From Mycolicibacterium mageritense (lineage in GTDB: Bacteria; Actinomycetota; Actinomycetes; Mycobacteriales; Mycobacteriaceae): 64,000 bases of DNA. The notes below the pieces were generated by a model. That model was not told the DNA's origin, searched no databases, and was given only the letters and a program-made list of their open reading frames with translations. Of the stretch, positions 18,420 to 26,665 are shown one piece after another. Each line of letters opens with the position of its first letter. The first letter of the stretch is position 1. The DNA is taken from NCBI RefSeq assembly GCF_010727475.1, contig NZ_AP022567.1, forward strand, positions 6,634,001 through 6,698,000. Reading direction: 5' to 3'. The position numbers and the translations under genes were made by a program.

Positions 18420-19061
18420 ATGGGTCACAGCCATCCCGCGGTTCATCTGGTCGACCATCCGCTGGTGCAGCACAAACTCACCGTGATGCGCCAGAAGGAG
18501 GTGTCCACCAAGGGTTTTCGCCAGTTGCTCAACGAGATTTCGATGCTGATGACCTACGAGGTGCTGCGCGACATCCCCATGCACGAGATCCCGATCGAGA
18601 CACCGTTCGAATCCACCACGGGCATGGTGGTCGACGGCAAGAAGCTGGTCTTCGTCTCGATCCTGCGCGCCGGCAGCGGCATCCTGGACGGCATGCTGAG
18701 CGTGGTGCCCAATGCCCGGGTCGGCCACATCGGCTTGTATCGCGACCCGAAAACCCTTGTCGCCGTCGAGTATTACTTCAAGATTCCCGGTGACCTGCAC
18801 GAGCGTGACGTCGTGGTGGTCGATCCGATGCTGGCGACGGGAAACTCGGCCGTGGCCGCAGTAGACCGGCTCAAGGAATATCACCCGCGTTCCGTCAAGT
18901 TCGTGTGCCTGCTCACGTGCCCCGAAGGCGTAGCGGCCATGACGTCGGCGCACCCGGACGTTCCGATCTACACCGCGGCACTGGACCGTGAGCTCAACGC
19001 GGACGGCTACATAGTCCCGGGGCTCGGCGACGCGGGCGATCGCATCTTCGGGACCAAATAA
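18420..19061 (+). CDS. upp: Uracil phosphoribosyltransferase
   Basis: The 213-residue enzyme converts uracil and PRPP to UMP. It has VQHKLTVMRQKEVSTKGFRQLLNEIS at the N-terminus, the PRPP-binding loop VVVDPMLATGNSAVAA, and the uracil-binding C-terminus YIVPGLGDAGDRIFGTK. Length is normal for Upp. As third gene of the URC operon it probably feeds uracil into catabolism as well as salvage. The ATG at 18420 follows AGAGG. Confidence 0.95.
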   Translation: MGHSHPAVHLVDHPLVQHKLTVMRQKEVSTKGFRQLLNEISMLMTYEVLRDIPMHEIPIETPFESTTGMVVDGKKLVFVSILRAGSGILDGMLSVVPNARVGHIGLYRDPKTLVAVEYYFKIPGDLHERDVVVVDPMLATGNSAVAAVDRLKEYHPRSVKFVCLLTCPEGVAAMTSAHPDVPIYTAALDRELNADGYIVPGLGDAGDRIFGTK

Positions 19062-19095
19062 CCGGCGTCCCCGCCGTTCGGTTAGCGTCGCCGCC

Positions 19096-19824
19096 ATGGA
19101 AACCGATCCGGGCACCGCCGACGCGGTACCGAAACCGCGGGCCCATCGCTGGGGCCTCGGCGCATTCGTCATCGTCGAGTTGGCGTATCTCGGGGTGTCG
19201 GCATCACTCGGGATCGCCGTGGCGCGCAACGGCCCGGCACCCGCGTGGATGCTCGCCCTTGCGGTGGCCGTACCCACGGTGACCGCTGCCGCGCTCGCCG
19301 TGGTGATCGCGAGAATTCGCGGAAACGGCGCGCGAGCCGACTTTCGGCTGCGCTGGTCATGGCGCGCGGTCGGACTCGGTCTCGCGTTCGGCACCGGCGG
19401 GCTGTTCGTCACCATGCCCGCCGCGGTGCTCTATCAGTCGATCGTCGGCCAGGACGCGAATTCAGCCGTCGGCGAGGTGTTCAGCGGAGTGCACGCCACG
19501 TGGCCTGCCGCGCTGCTGGTCTTCGTCATCGTCGTGTTCCTCGCTCCGATCTGCGAGGAGATCGTCTACCGCGGTCTGCTGTGGGGCGCGCTCGAACAAC
19601 GTTGGGGCCGCTGGATCGCGCTGTCGGTGTCCACCGTGGTGTTCGCGCTGGCGCACCTCGAACCGGCCCGAGCCCCGCTGCTGCTCATCGTGGCGATCCC
19701 CATCGCGCTGGCCCGGCTGTTCTCCGAGAGTCTGGTGGCCAGCACGGTGGCCCACCAGGTCACCAATCTGCTGCCCGGAGTGGTGATCCTGCTCGGCCTG
19801 ATGGGGATGATGCCTGCGGGCTGA
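19096..19824 (+). CDS. CPBP-family intramembrane metalloprotease
   Basis: The 242-residue protein has about seven membrane helices and the CPBP (Abi) motifs: CEEIVYRGLLWGAL for motif 1 (Glu-Glu-x3-Arg), FALAHLEP for motif 2, and a third-helix histidine in VAHQVTNLLPG. These enzymes resemble Rce1-type prenyl-protein proteases. It is 34 bases after upp on the same strand and could be read through from the URC operon, but no functional link is evident. Confidence 0.85.
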   Translation: METDPGTADAVPKPRAHRWGLGAFVIVELAYLGVSASLGIAVARNGPAPAWMLALAVAVPTVTAAALAVVIARIRGNGARADFRLRWSWRAVGLGLAFGTGGLFVTMPAAVLYQSIVGQDANSAVGEVFSGVHATWPAALLVFVIVVFLAPICEEIVYRGLLWGALEQRWGRWIALSVSTVVFALAHLEPARAPLLLIVAIPIALARLFSESLVASTVAHQVTNLLPGVVILLGLMGMMPAG

Positions 19825-19829
19825 CGCCC

Positions 19830-20618
19830 TCAGCGCTTGCGATCACGCACCTTGTACGTCGACGGCCACGACATCCGGGTCTCGTCTCCGAGCAGCGGGG
19901 TGCCCGCACCGCCGACGCGCACATCGTAGGCCTCCTGCCCGGCGCCGACCTCACGGTTGGCATGTTCTTGGGCCAGGTAGTAGAGCTGGTCGATCTCTGC
20001 CTCGGCGAACGCGACGAACGTTGTCTTGCGGACGATGTCGTTCATCCCCGCGGTCATGCGGTCGGGCAGCACCCGCGAGGCGAGCGCCGCCAGGCCCAGC
20101 AGGACGAACGGGATGACCCAGTAGCAGACGAACGACAGCGGGGTCTTGGTGTCCAGGATGGTCGCGTCGCCCTGCACGATCGGCGGGATCGCCGAGGAGA
20201 TGGTCATCCCGGCGAACGCCCCGACCCAGATCCACGTCAGGATCGTGACAATCCGCTTGAACAGGTCGCTTTCGACCACGCCCGGGGGCTGACCCGCGGC
20301 CGCGAACTCGCGCACGAACGGCTTGCCGATCACCACCCCGACGAGCGCGACCAGGAAGATCCCGGCGTTGCTCAACGGCTGCATCCACCGTTCCATGACG
20401 TCCTGGTCGAGTACGAAGGTCAGGATCGTCAGCACGACAAACGTTGCCAGTGCACCGATCTCGAGCGTCCGCCCCGCGCTGCCGCTGATCCGGCTGATGA
20501 CGAACGTGGCGATGGCCGTCGCGAGCGCGACCAGGACAGCGGTGAGAAACGGCACGTTGCCGACCAGAACCCAGTAGATGATCCACGGCGCAAGACCAAA
20601 CAGAATGCCCACGGCCAC
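19830..20618 (-). CDS. Conserved membrane protein, unknown function
   Basis: About 262 residues with six or so hydrophobic helices through residue 190, then a 70-residue cytoplasmic tail (FAEAEIDQLYYLAQEHANREVGAGQEAYDVRVGG). No enzyme motif is recognisable. The start is unsure: a GTG at 20618 or 20612, with a TAGACT -10-like hexamer at 20624-20629 that could drive a leaderless transcript. It converges with the CPBP gene and lies downstream of the M48 protease gene on the same strand. Confidence 0.6.
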   Translation of the reverse strand: MAVGILFGLAPWIIYWVLVGNVPFLTAVLVALATAIATFVISRISGSAGRTLEIGALATFVVLTILTFVLDQDVMERWMQPLSNAGIFLVALVGVVIGKPFVREFAAAGQPPGVVESDLFKRIVTILTWIWVGAFAGMTISSAIPPIVQGDATILDTKTPLSFVCYWVIPFVLLGLAALASRVLPDRMTAGMNDIVRKTTFVAFAEAEIDQLYYLAQEHANREVGAGQEAYDVRVGGAGTPLLGDETRMSWPSTYKVRDRKR

Positions 20619-20669
20619 CAAGTCTAGGGGCTTACCGTTGCGTCGACGGCAAGTACGTCGGACGCCCCG

Positions 20670-21728
20670 TTACTCGTCGTCGGAGCGGGTGTTGCGGCGC
20701 CACTCGGCGATCTTGCGGCCCATCGAGTCGGCCGCGCTGGTCGCGGCCTGACCGACCCCGTCCACGATGCCGCCGAGGCCGTCGCGGATCCCTCGGATCA
20801 GCGGGTCGTCGGACTGGTCGAAGCCGTCCTTGTAGTGCCGGGCCGCGGCACTGACGTCGTCGTTCCACCGGGCCGCATCGTCGTCGGACCGGCGCGGGTA
20901 GTCACCGGCCATGATGGCGCCGTAGCCGCCGGTGTCGACCCATTTCGTCAACGCAGCGGCCCGCAGCACCGAGAACGGATGGGTGCGCAACTCGAGATTG
21001 AGCAACTTGAGCAGCCCGTCGCGCATGTCGCCCGCCGATTCGTAATCGCGCGCCTGGGCCAGGAACGCCTGCGAATCGAGCTTGTCGAGCCGGCCGCCTC
21101 CCGCCAGCTTCAGTTCGACACGGATGGCCATGTCGAAGTCCTGCCCACACAGCAGCCCGGCGCGATCACCCGAAAGTTCGGATTTGCGTTGCCATTCCAG
21201 CAACGCGGCGACTATCGCCCGCAGCGCCCAGCCGCCGAGCGGGATGAAACCGAACGACGCGGCCAGCCGCATCAGGTGGTTGAGCATCGTGCGGTAGACG
21301 GCGTGACCGCTCAGCGCGTGCCCGAGTTCATGGCCGATGACGAAGCGCATCTCGTCGGGTGTCATCAGGTCGTACATCGCGGAGGTGATCACGATGAACG
21401 GTTCGTCCATGCCGATGCAGTACGCGTTGACCTCCGGCGACTGGATGACGAACATCTCCGGGCGCGTCGGAGCGTCCAGCACCTGCACGCAATCGCCGAG
21501 CAGCGCGTCGAGATCGGCGAACTGGCGCGGGCCCACGCGCGCCGCACTGGCCAGGTACAGCAACCGGTGCTTACGTTCGCTCAGCATCGCCGACAGCACC
21601 TTGAGGATCTGGTCGAAACCCTTGAGCCGGCGCAGCGCGGTCAGCGCCGTCCGATCCGCGGGATGCTCCCAAGCCCGAGAACTGATGTCGGGAAACACGG
21701 TCCGCGTGGTGGCGGGTGACTGATCCAT
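20670..21728 (-). CDS. M48-family zinc metalloprotease
   Basis: The 352-residue protein contains the zinc site HELGHALSGHAVY and the downstream glutamate region RKSELSGDRAGLLCG that supplies the third ligand, as in Oma1/HtpX-like M48 peptidases. A hydrophobic segment near residues 160-180 (LAASFGFIPLGGWALRAIVAALL) may anchor it. The C-terminal 100 residues are polar and helical. The substrate is unknown; family members degrade misfolded membrane proteins. The ATG is at 21728. Confidence 0.85.
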   Translation of the reverse strand: MDQSPATTRTVFPDISSRAWEHPADRTALTALRRLKGFDQILKVLSAMLSERKHRLLYLASAARVGPRQFADLDALLGDCVQVLDAPTRPEMFVIQSPEVNAYCIGMDEPFIVITSAMYDLMTPDEMRFVIGHELGHALSGHAVYRTMLNHLMRLAASFGFIPLGGWALRAIVAALLEWQRKSELSGDRAGLLCGQDFDMAIRVELKLAGGGRLDKLDSQAFLAQARDYESAGDMRDGLLKLLNLELRTHPFSVLRAAALTKWVDTGGYGAIMAGDYPRRSDDDAARWNDDVSAAARHYKDGFDQSDDPLIRGIRDGLGGIVDGVGQAATSAADSMGRKIAEWRRNTRSDDE

Positions 21729-21797
21729 CGGTGCGCGCCCTTCGATTGTCTGCAGCTCAACCCTACTGAGCGCAACAGGGGCGCGGTGACGCCAATC

Positions 21798-22421
21798 TCA
21801 GGCGATGATGCGGACGAGATAGGGCGTCATACCCTCGGCGCGGACCGGCGACACCGTGACCGCAGGTTCGGTGCCCTGGATCATCTGGTTGTTGCCCAGG
21901 TACAACGCGACGCTCTGCGTGCCTTCGGGCCCGTAGAAGATCAGGTCGCCCGGCATGGCCGCCTGCGGCAGCACCTTCTGGCCCACCTTGTACTGCTCGC
22001 CCGACGACCGGGGCAGCTTCACGCCGACGCCCGCGAACGAGTAGACGATGAGGCCCGACGCGTCGAAGCCGACGACGTTGGCGGAGGGGTCGACGTAACC
22101 AGGGGTGGTCGTCGGCACGAGCGCCAGCCCCGGCGAGGCCGGGGTGGCCGGCATGGCCGGCGCGAGCAGCGGCGCGGAGGCACCGGGCACGGCCGGGCTC
22201 ACCGCGGGGGGCGGGGCCGTGCGGACCACGCCGCGGGTGGGGCCCGCCGAATCGCCACCGCCGTACTTGAACGGCACGCCGCGCTGCGACAGCGCGCGGG
22301 CGATGACCTGCTCGATGAACTTCTGGTTGCCCGCGGGTCGTTGGTACGGGTCGGCACTGGCGATCCCGGGCGTTGCCACGAGCAGCGCAAGGCTGATGAC
22401 AAGGGCGTATGTGCTTCTCAT
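21798..22421 (-). CDS. ripD: RipD-like NlpC/P60 domain protein lacking catalytic Cys and His
   Basis: The 207-residue secreted protein has a signal peptide ending near ASA and a C-terminal NlpC/P60 domain interrupted by a Pro/Ala linker. Where active NlpC/P60 enzymes have DCSG, this has FDASG (alanine for the nucleophile, residue 121), and the HV-x-x-YLG histidine is replaced by serine (QSVALYLG). This matches M. tuberculosis RipD, a non-hydrolytic peptidoglycan-binding protein. The ATG is at 22421; a GTG six bases upstream is an alternative. A phased direct repeat lies about 140 bases upstream. Confidence 0.85.
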   Translation of the reverse strand: MRSTYALVISLALLVATPGIASADPYQRPAGNQKFIEQVIARALSQRGVPFKYGGGDSAGPTRGVVRTAPPPAVSPAVPGASAPLLAPAMPATPASPGLALVPTTTPGYVDPSANVVGFDASGLIVYSFAGVGVKLPRSSGEQYKVGQKVLPQAAMPGDLIFYGPEGTQSVALYLGNNQMIQGTEPAVTVSPVRAEGMTPYLVRIIA

Positions 22422-22559
22422 CCCCACTTCAACTCTCCGACTTCAGCGCCGGACGTCGGGTTGACCGCCGGTCGACATCTGCCACCGGAACTATTTGTAC
22501 CGACAGATCGCCGAAATTCCCAATTTCTTTGCCGCGCAACGCTAATGAGATGCCATACC

Positions 22560-22575
22560 GTGACCGAACAGTGAC
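22560..22575 (-). promoter_or_regulatory. GTCAC-N6-GTCAC direct repeat upstream of ripD
   Basis: Read toward ripD, GTCAC-TGTTCG-GTCAC forms an 11-bp-phased direct repeat, the layout bound by OmpR/PhoB-family regulators and resembling reported MtrA boxes upstream of cell-wall genes. The site is about 140 bases upstream of the ripD start. Regulator identity is inference. Confidence 0.4.
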
Positions 22576-22664
22576 TTCCGGCCGGGTATCGAACCATAGC
22601 CCACCCGGCTGGGACGAAAGCGTGTGCACCCCAATCCGATTCGATCGCATGCAAGGATGGCGCC

Positions 22665-23348
22665 ATGCACAGCGCACCCGAACAGCAGACGTGGTCGGCC
22701 CGGTTGTGGCACGACGTCGAATCCACCTTTGCGGCCATTCTGGCCCACCCGTTCGTGACCGGTCTCACCGACGGCACGCTCGATGATCAGGTGTTCGCCC
22801 ACTACGTGGCCCAGGATGTGCACTATCTGCGGGATTACGCCCGCGCGTTGGCGATCGTGGGCGCCAAGGCCCCTACTCTGGCCGACACCGCGATGTTCAG
22901 TCGCCATGCCGCCGAGGTCTTCGACGTCGAACTGCAACTGCACGACGAACTGCTGCCGCAGCTCGGCCTGGATCCGGCCACCCTGGACGCGGCCCCGGTG
23001 GCCCCCACGACGCGCGCCTACACCAGCTACCTGATCGCCACCGCGTACAGCGGCAGTTTCGCCGACGGGCTCGCGGCGGTTCTGCCGTGTTACTGGATCT
23101 ATGCCAAGGTCGGCGCGCAGCTGCTCGAGCACGGCTCACCTGACCGTCGCTATCAGAGCTGGATCGACAGCTACGGCGGCGAAGAGTTCGCCACGACGGT
23201 CGCAGAGGTGCTCGCGGTGACCGACCGGACCGGGCCGACGCTGACCGCGGCGGACGAGGCGGTAGCTCGGGCGCACTTCACCGTCACCGCGCGGTACGAG
23301 TGGATGTTCTTCGATGCGGCATACCGCCGCGAGCAGTGGCCGGTGTGA
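22665..23348 (+). CDS. tenA: TenA-family thiaminase II-like protein
   Basis: The 227-residue all-helical protein conserves the TenA active site: the aspartate/tyrosine motif YVAQDVHYLRDY, SYLIATAYSG, the catalytic cysteine in AVLPCYWIY, and the C-terminal YEWMFFDAAYRRE. TenA enzymes with this cysteine salvage thiamin by hydrolysing degraded aminopyrimidines. No other thiamin gene and no TPP riboswitch are seen here. It stands alone, convergent with tpx. Confidence 0.85.
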   Translation: MHSAPEQQTWSARLWHDVESTFAAILAHPFVTGLTDGTLDDQVFAHYVAQDVHYLRDYARALAIVGAKAPTLADTAMFSRHAAEVFDVELQLHDELLPQLGLDPATLDAAPVAPTTRAYTSYLIATAYSGSFADGLAAVLPCYWIYAKVGAQLLEHGSPDRRYQSWIDSYGGEEFATTVAEVLAVTDRTGPTLTAADEAVARAHFTVTARYEWMFFDAAYRREQWPV

Positions 23349-23356
23349 AAGCGAGA

Positions 23357-23399
23357 CGGCCCCGCCTGCACTGCCGGACGGGCAGGACAGGCGGGGCCG
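23357..23399. terminator. Bidirectional hairpin between tenA and tpx
   Basis: CGGCCCCGCCTG at 23357-23368 pairs with CAGGCGGGGCCG at 23388-23399, with an inner CTGCC/GGCAG stem on top. Situated between convergent stops, it can terminate both transcripts. Confidence 0.75.
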
Positions 23400-23423
23400 G
23401 TCAGGGCTCGGTCGGTGGTGCGG

Positions 23424-23918
23424 TCAGCCCAGCGCGGCGAGCGCGGCGTCGTAGTTGGGCTCGTCGGCGACCTCGGACACCAGCTCGGTGTAGGCGACGT
23501 TGCCGTCGGCACCGATGACCACGACCGCACGCCCGAGCAGGCCGGCCATCGGACCGTCGGCGATGGTGATGCCGTAGTCCTCACCGAAACCGTCGCGGAA
23601 CGCCGACGCGGTGGTCACGTTCTCGATGCCCTCGGCACCGCAGAAGCGCTTCTGCGCGAACGGCAGATCCTTGGACACGCACAGCACGGTCGCGCCGGTG
23701 GCCGCGGCCCGCTCGTTGAACGTGCGCACGCTCGTGGCGCACGTCGGGGTGTCGACGGACGGGAAGATGTTGAGCAGCACGGCCTTGTCGCGGAACTGCT
23801 CGTTGGTGACCGGGCCGAGATCGGTGCCGGTGAGCGCGAAGCTCGGCGCCGGCGATCCGACGGCGGGCAGCTCGCCCACGGTGTTGACGGGATTTCCACG
23901 CAGGGTTATCTGTGCCAT
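23424..23918 (-). CDS. tpx: Thiol peroxidase (peroxiredoxin Tpx)
   Basis: This 164-residue peroxiredoxin has the peroxidatic cysteine in SVDTPTCATSVRTF and the resolving cysteine in DLPFAQKRFCG, the standard atypical 2-Cys Tpx arrangement. It reduces hydroperoxides using thioredoxin in the cytosol. The ATG at 23918 was chosen over a GTG six bases upstream because MAQITLRG is the usual N-terminus. Confidence 0.95.
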   Translation of the reverse strand: MAQITLRGNPVNTVGELPAVGSPAPSFALTGTDLGPVTNEQFRDKAVLLNIFPSVDTPTCATSVRTFNERAAATGATVLCVSKDLPFAQKRFCGAEGIENVTTASAFRDGFGEDYGITIADGPMAGLLGRAVVVIGADGNVAYTELVSEVADEPNYDAALAALG

Positions 23919-23984
23919 GCGCACAGTCTGTCAAAACCGGGCGTCACCCGGGCAGCCCGGGGTGCACCGGCCGGATGGAACCCG

Positions 23985-24947
23985 TCACAGCGAGGCGGCC
24001 ACGGTCCGGATTCGGTCACGCCACCACGCCACCCGGCCCGGGTCCGCAACCGCATAGCGTGCAACGAGGTCGGGTTGCGGGGCCGGCGGCATCGGCGCGA
24101 CCGGCAGCCGGCCCTCGACGGGGCGCAGCGATCGCGAGTCCGCGACAACGTCTCCGACCAGCAGCTCCGTCGTCGCGAGCTCGCACGCGAACGGCAGCTC
24201 CGGCAGCGCGCCCGCGAGTGCCAGTCCGGCCGCGGCCCCGATGGTCGTTTGCGGGGCCGAGGTGACCACGCACGGCAAGCCCGAGCGCTCCGCCACGCGC
24301 AACGCGCGCCGGGCCCCGCCGAGCGGACCGCAGGACAAAACCAGGACATCGGCCGCTTCGCCGAGCGGCAACTCCCCCTCCGCGGCGGCGTCAGCCGCGA
24401 CGCGAACGCCGACCCTGCGCCGCACCCCGGCAGTCTCCTCGATGGTCCGGCACGGCCGCGCGACGAACTCGAGCCCACCGGCGGCGCGGTCCAGCGCGAC
24501 TGTCGCGGCGACAGCAGCGTCCGAGTGCCATCGGCCGCGCGCGTCGCAGCGGATCACCCCGCCGGGACCGAGTGCGTCACGCACGGCCTCCACCCGGGCT
24601 ATGTCGGCTTCGAGCGTGTCCGCAGCGCCACCCACTTCCACCGCCGCAGTGCGGCATTTCGAGGCCGTCACGATCTCGTGCGCGCGATCGGCGTCGACAG
24701 CAGCCACGGTGACGGCAACGGGGATGCGACCGCGCACCGGATCAGGCCAGCCGACAGTGCCGGCCTCGGTGGCCGCGGTAAGCCACCGCACGAGGGTCGC
24801 GGCGTCGTCGTCGGGGGCGGGGCTGAACTCGCCCCAGCCCTGCGGCCCTTCGATGAGCATGCCCTCGTGCACCGCGCCGGAGTGCGCCCGGTCGCGGAGC
24901 GGTATCGCGAAGACCGGCGCGGTATCGAAATCGATCAGCGTCTGCAC
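23985..24947 (-). CDS. MenC-family (o-succinylbenzoate synthase) protein with lost catalytic residues
   Basis: The 320-residue protein aligns along its length with mycobacterial MenC, which dehydrates SHCHC to o-succinylbenzoate in menaquinone synthesis (WGEFSP, CRTAAVEVGG, RCDARGRW, LEFVARPC, VAAD, VLVLSCGPLGG). Key positions have changed. The K-x-K pair (KVKV in active enzymes) is A-V-E-V; the EQPC metal glutamate is ARPC; the DES glutamate is alanine; and the VLKVAPLGG lysine is serine. The two aspartate ligands remain. It is therefore probably a pseudoenzyme or has a new activity, and a functional menC should exist elsewhere. It starts at GTG 24947. Confidence 0.8.
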   Translation of the reverse strand: MQTLIDFDTAPVFAIPLRDRAHSGAVHEGMLIEGPQGWGEFSPAPDDDAATLVRWLTAATEAGTVGWPDPVRGRIPVAVTVAAVDADRAHEIVTASKCRTAAVEVGGAADTLEADIARVEAVRDALGPGGVIRCDARGRWHSDAAVAATVALDRAAGGLEFVARPCRTIEETAGVRRRVGVRVAADAAAEGELPLGEAADVLVLSCGPLGGARRALRVAERSGLPCVVTSAPQTTIGAAAGLALAGALPELPFACELATTELLVGDVVADSRSLRPVEGRLPVAPMPPAPQPDLVARYAVADPGRVAWWRDRIRTVAASL

Positions 24948-25047
24948 AAGGAGATCACGCTAGTTGACGCTGCCCGCGGGCCGAACCCGCCCAGAACGCG
25001 TCACCGCGGAACATACACTTGGGCACCAACCGATCCGAGGAGCAACC

Positions 25048-25296
25048 ATGTCCCATCCGGTACGACGGGTTCTCGTCACCGTGTTATCGGCGACGGCACT
25101 GGCGGCAGCACCCATGGGCGTGGTCACCGTCGTCACTCCCGCGGTGAGTTCGGCATGCCTGCCCGGCGAAACCGGTGTGACCAACGGATGTTCACCGTTC
25201 TGCCTACCCGGGCGGCAACTGGATACCGCGACCGGCCTGTGCCTGCCCGCGCCCCCACCCGCATCGCCGAACGATGTGGTGATCCCCCCGCGCTAG
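25048..25296 (+). CDS. Small secreted Cys-rich protein, 82 aa
   Basis: The ATG at 25048, preceded by GAGGAGCA, gives a signal peptide (VRRVLVTVLSATALAAAPMGVVTVVTPAVSS is the hydrophobic region and cleavage zone) and a mature chain of about 45 residues with four cysteines and a Pro-rich tail (NDVVIPPR). The signal region resembles that of the Cys/Trp-repeat protein at 30085, with matching VVT-V-x-PAV-x-S-A spacing, so the two look like paralogues. It is not an enzyme; likely a disulfide-stabilised cell-wall or extracellular peptide. Confidence 0.6.
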   Translation: MSHPVRRVLVTVLSATALAAAPMGVVTVVTPAVSSACLPGETGVTNGCSPFCLPGRQLDTATGLCLPAPPPASPNDVVIPPR

Positions 25297-25344
25297 TGGT
25301 CTCCCGTCCGGCCGGCGTCCCGGGAGCCAATTAGGCTGCATGCC

Positions 25345-26010
25345 ATGCCGAACGTGCTGACGGTCAACCTTGCCCACCCGCGGCCCAACCCGGACGACGA
25401 GCGCTCGATGACCGGCATCGACAAGCGCCCGACGGACACCGCGGTCGGTGTCCGCGCACCCGGCCCGATGCACGGCGGGCTGGGCAGCGGCCTGGTCGGC
25501 GACACCATCGGCAATCAGCAGTTCCACGGCGGGGACGACCAGGCGGTGTACGCGTATGCCCGCGAGGATCTCGACGCGTGGGAGGCCGAACTCGACCGGG
25601 AGATCGCCAACGGCGTCTTCGGCGAGAACCTCACGACCGCGGGCGTCGACGTGACCAATGCGCGCATCGGGGAACGCTGGCGGATCGGTTCCGACGGCCT
25701 GGAACTCGAGGTCTCCCGGCCCCGCATCCCGTGCCGGACGTTCGCCGCGTGGCTGCAGATCAACGGCTGGATCAAGACTTTCACCACGACCGCGGTACCG
25801 GGCGCCTACCTGCGCCTGGTCACCCCCGGCACGGTGCGCGCGGGCGACGAGATCGTGGTGACCCACCGGCCCGATCACGACGTGACCGTGGGGATGGTGT
25901 TCCGCGCGCTCACCCTCGAATCGAATCTGCTGCCCGACATCCTGCGCGCCGACGCGCTGCCGGACGTTCTCAAGGAACTCGCGCAGCGCCGGGCACCGCA
26001 ACCCGGGTGA
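25345..26010 (+). CDS. MOSC-domain protein (YiiM-like)
   Basis: A 221-residue MOSC protein: GGLGSGLVGDTIGNQQFHGGDDQAVYAYAREDLDAWE, FGENLTTAGVD, IGERWRIGSDGLELEVSRPRIPCRTFAAWL. The cysteine in RIPCRTF is the predicted sulfur carrier. YiiM-type proteins work in molybdenum-cofactor-dependent reduction of N-hydroxylated compounds. Its redox partners are not in this window. Confidence 0.85.
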   Translation: MPNVLTVNLAHPRPNPDDERSMTGIDKRPTDTAVGVRAPGPMHGGLGSGLVGDTIGNQQFHGGDDQAVYAYAREDLDAWEAELDREIANGVFGENLTTAGVDVTNARIGERWRIGSDGLELEVSRPRIPCRTFAAWLQINGWIKTFTTTAVPGAYLRLVTPGTVRAGDEIVVTHRPDHDVTVGMVFRALTLESNLLPDILRADALPDVLKELAQRRAPQPG

Positions 26011-26016
26011 GCACGT

Positions 26017-26547
26017 TCAGTGCGACGGGGGCGTCAGCCCGTACCGGGTGACGACGTCGTCCATCCAGTCCGGTGTGCCGTACGTCAGGCCGTACTTGCG
26101 CGCCAGCGCGTCGAACTCGGGCGTCGCGTGCAGAGCCGGGCCTGCCACGGCCGAGCTGAGCAGCTCGCTCAATTCCCGGAAGTAGTTCTCGAATCCGCCG
26201 CCGGGAGTGATGACCTCGATGATGCGGCCGGGCTCCGTGCCGGCATTCCACATCGCATGCATCTGGCCCCGGGGTTTGGTGATGTAGCCACCCGGTCCGA
26301 GCACGACTTCGTCGTCGTCCGAACGGAATCCGATTTCGCCGGCCAGCACGATGGAGTGCTCGTCCTCGCGCGAGTGCCGGTGCGCCGCCGTGATCACGCC
26401 GACCGCGAACGGATGCTCGACGATCGCGACGTGCCCACCCGTGGTCCGGCTGGTGAGCTTGAACGTCGCGCCGAAACCTGGCAACGACACCTGGTCGCCC
26501 GCACCCGGTTGGACCACCGTCACCACCGCGTCTTGCGTGTATGTCAT
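26017..26547 (-). CDS. Cupin-domain protein
   Basis: The 176-residue protein is a single cupin: VITAAHRHSREDEHSIVLAGEIGF contains the metal-binding HxH(x)4E-type motif, and PRGQMHAMWNAGTEPGRIIEVITPGGGFE forms the second motif. It is divergent, 118 bases from the GlxA-type regulator at 26666, which probably controls it. The substrate is unknown; similar proteins are predicted dioxygenases or isomerases. It converges with the MOSC gene. Confidence 0.82.
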   Translation of the reverse strand: MTYTQDAVVTVVQPGAGDQVSLPGFGATFKLTSRTTGGHVAIVEHPFAVGVITAAHRHSREDEHSIVLAGEIGFRSDDDEVVLGPGGYITKPRGQMHAMWNAGTEPGRIIEVITPGGGFENYFRELSELLSSAVAGPALHATPEFDALARKYGLTYGTPDWMDDVVTRYGLTPPSH

Positions 26548-26665
26548 GCCGGCACTCCTGTCACTGCCGTCGTGTTGTCTCCCGCAAGCCAGTGTGCCCG
26601 CGCCGGCGCTCGCCCAGCTGTGCCGGATGCGCCAGAAATCCCACAGGAAGCGACACAATGAGTTG

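Noticed and set aside
22428..22664. Thiamin (TPP) riboswitch near tenA
   Set aside because: The TPP core CTGAGA motif is absent between ripD and tenA.
23415..25334. 640-codon plus-strand frame
   Set aside because: Antisense to tpx and the MenC-family gene; no recognisable domain.
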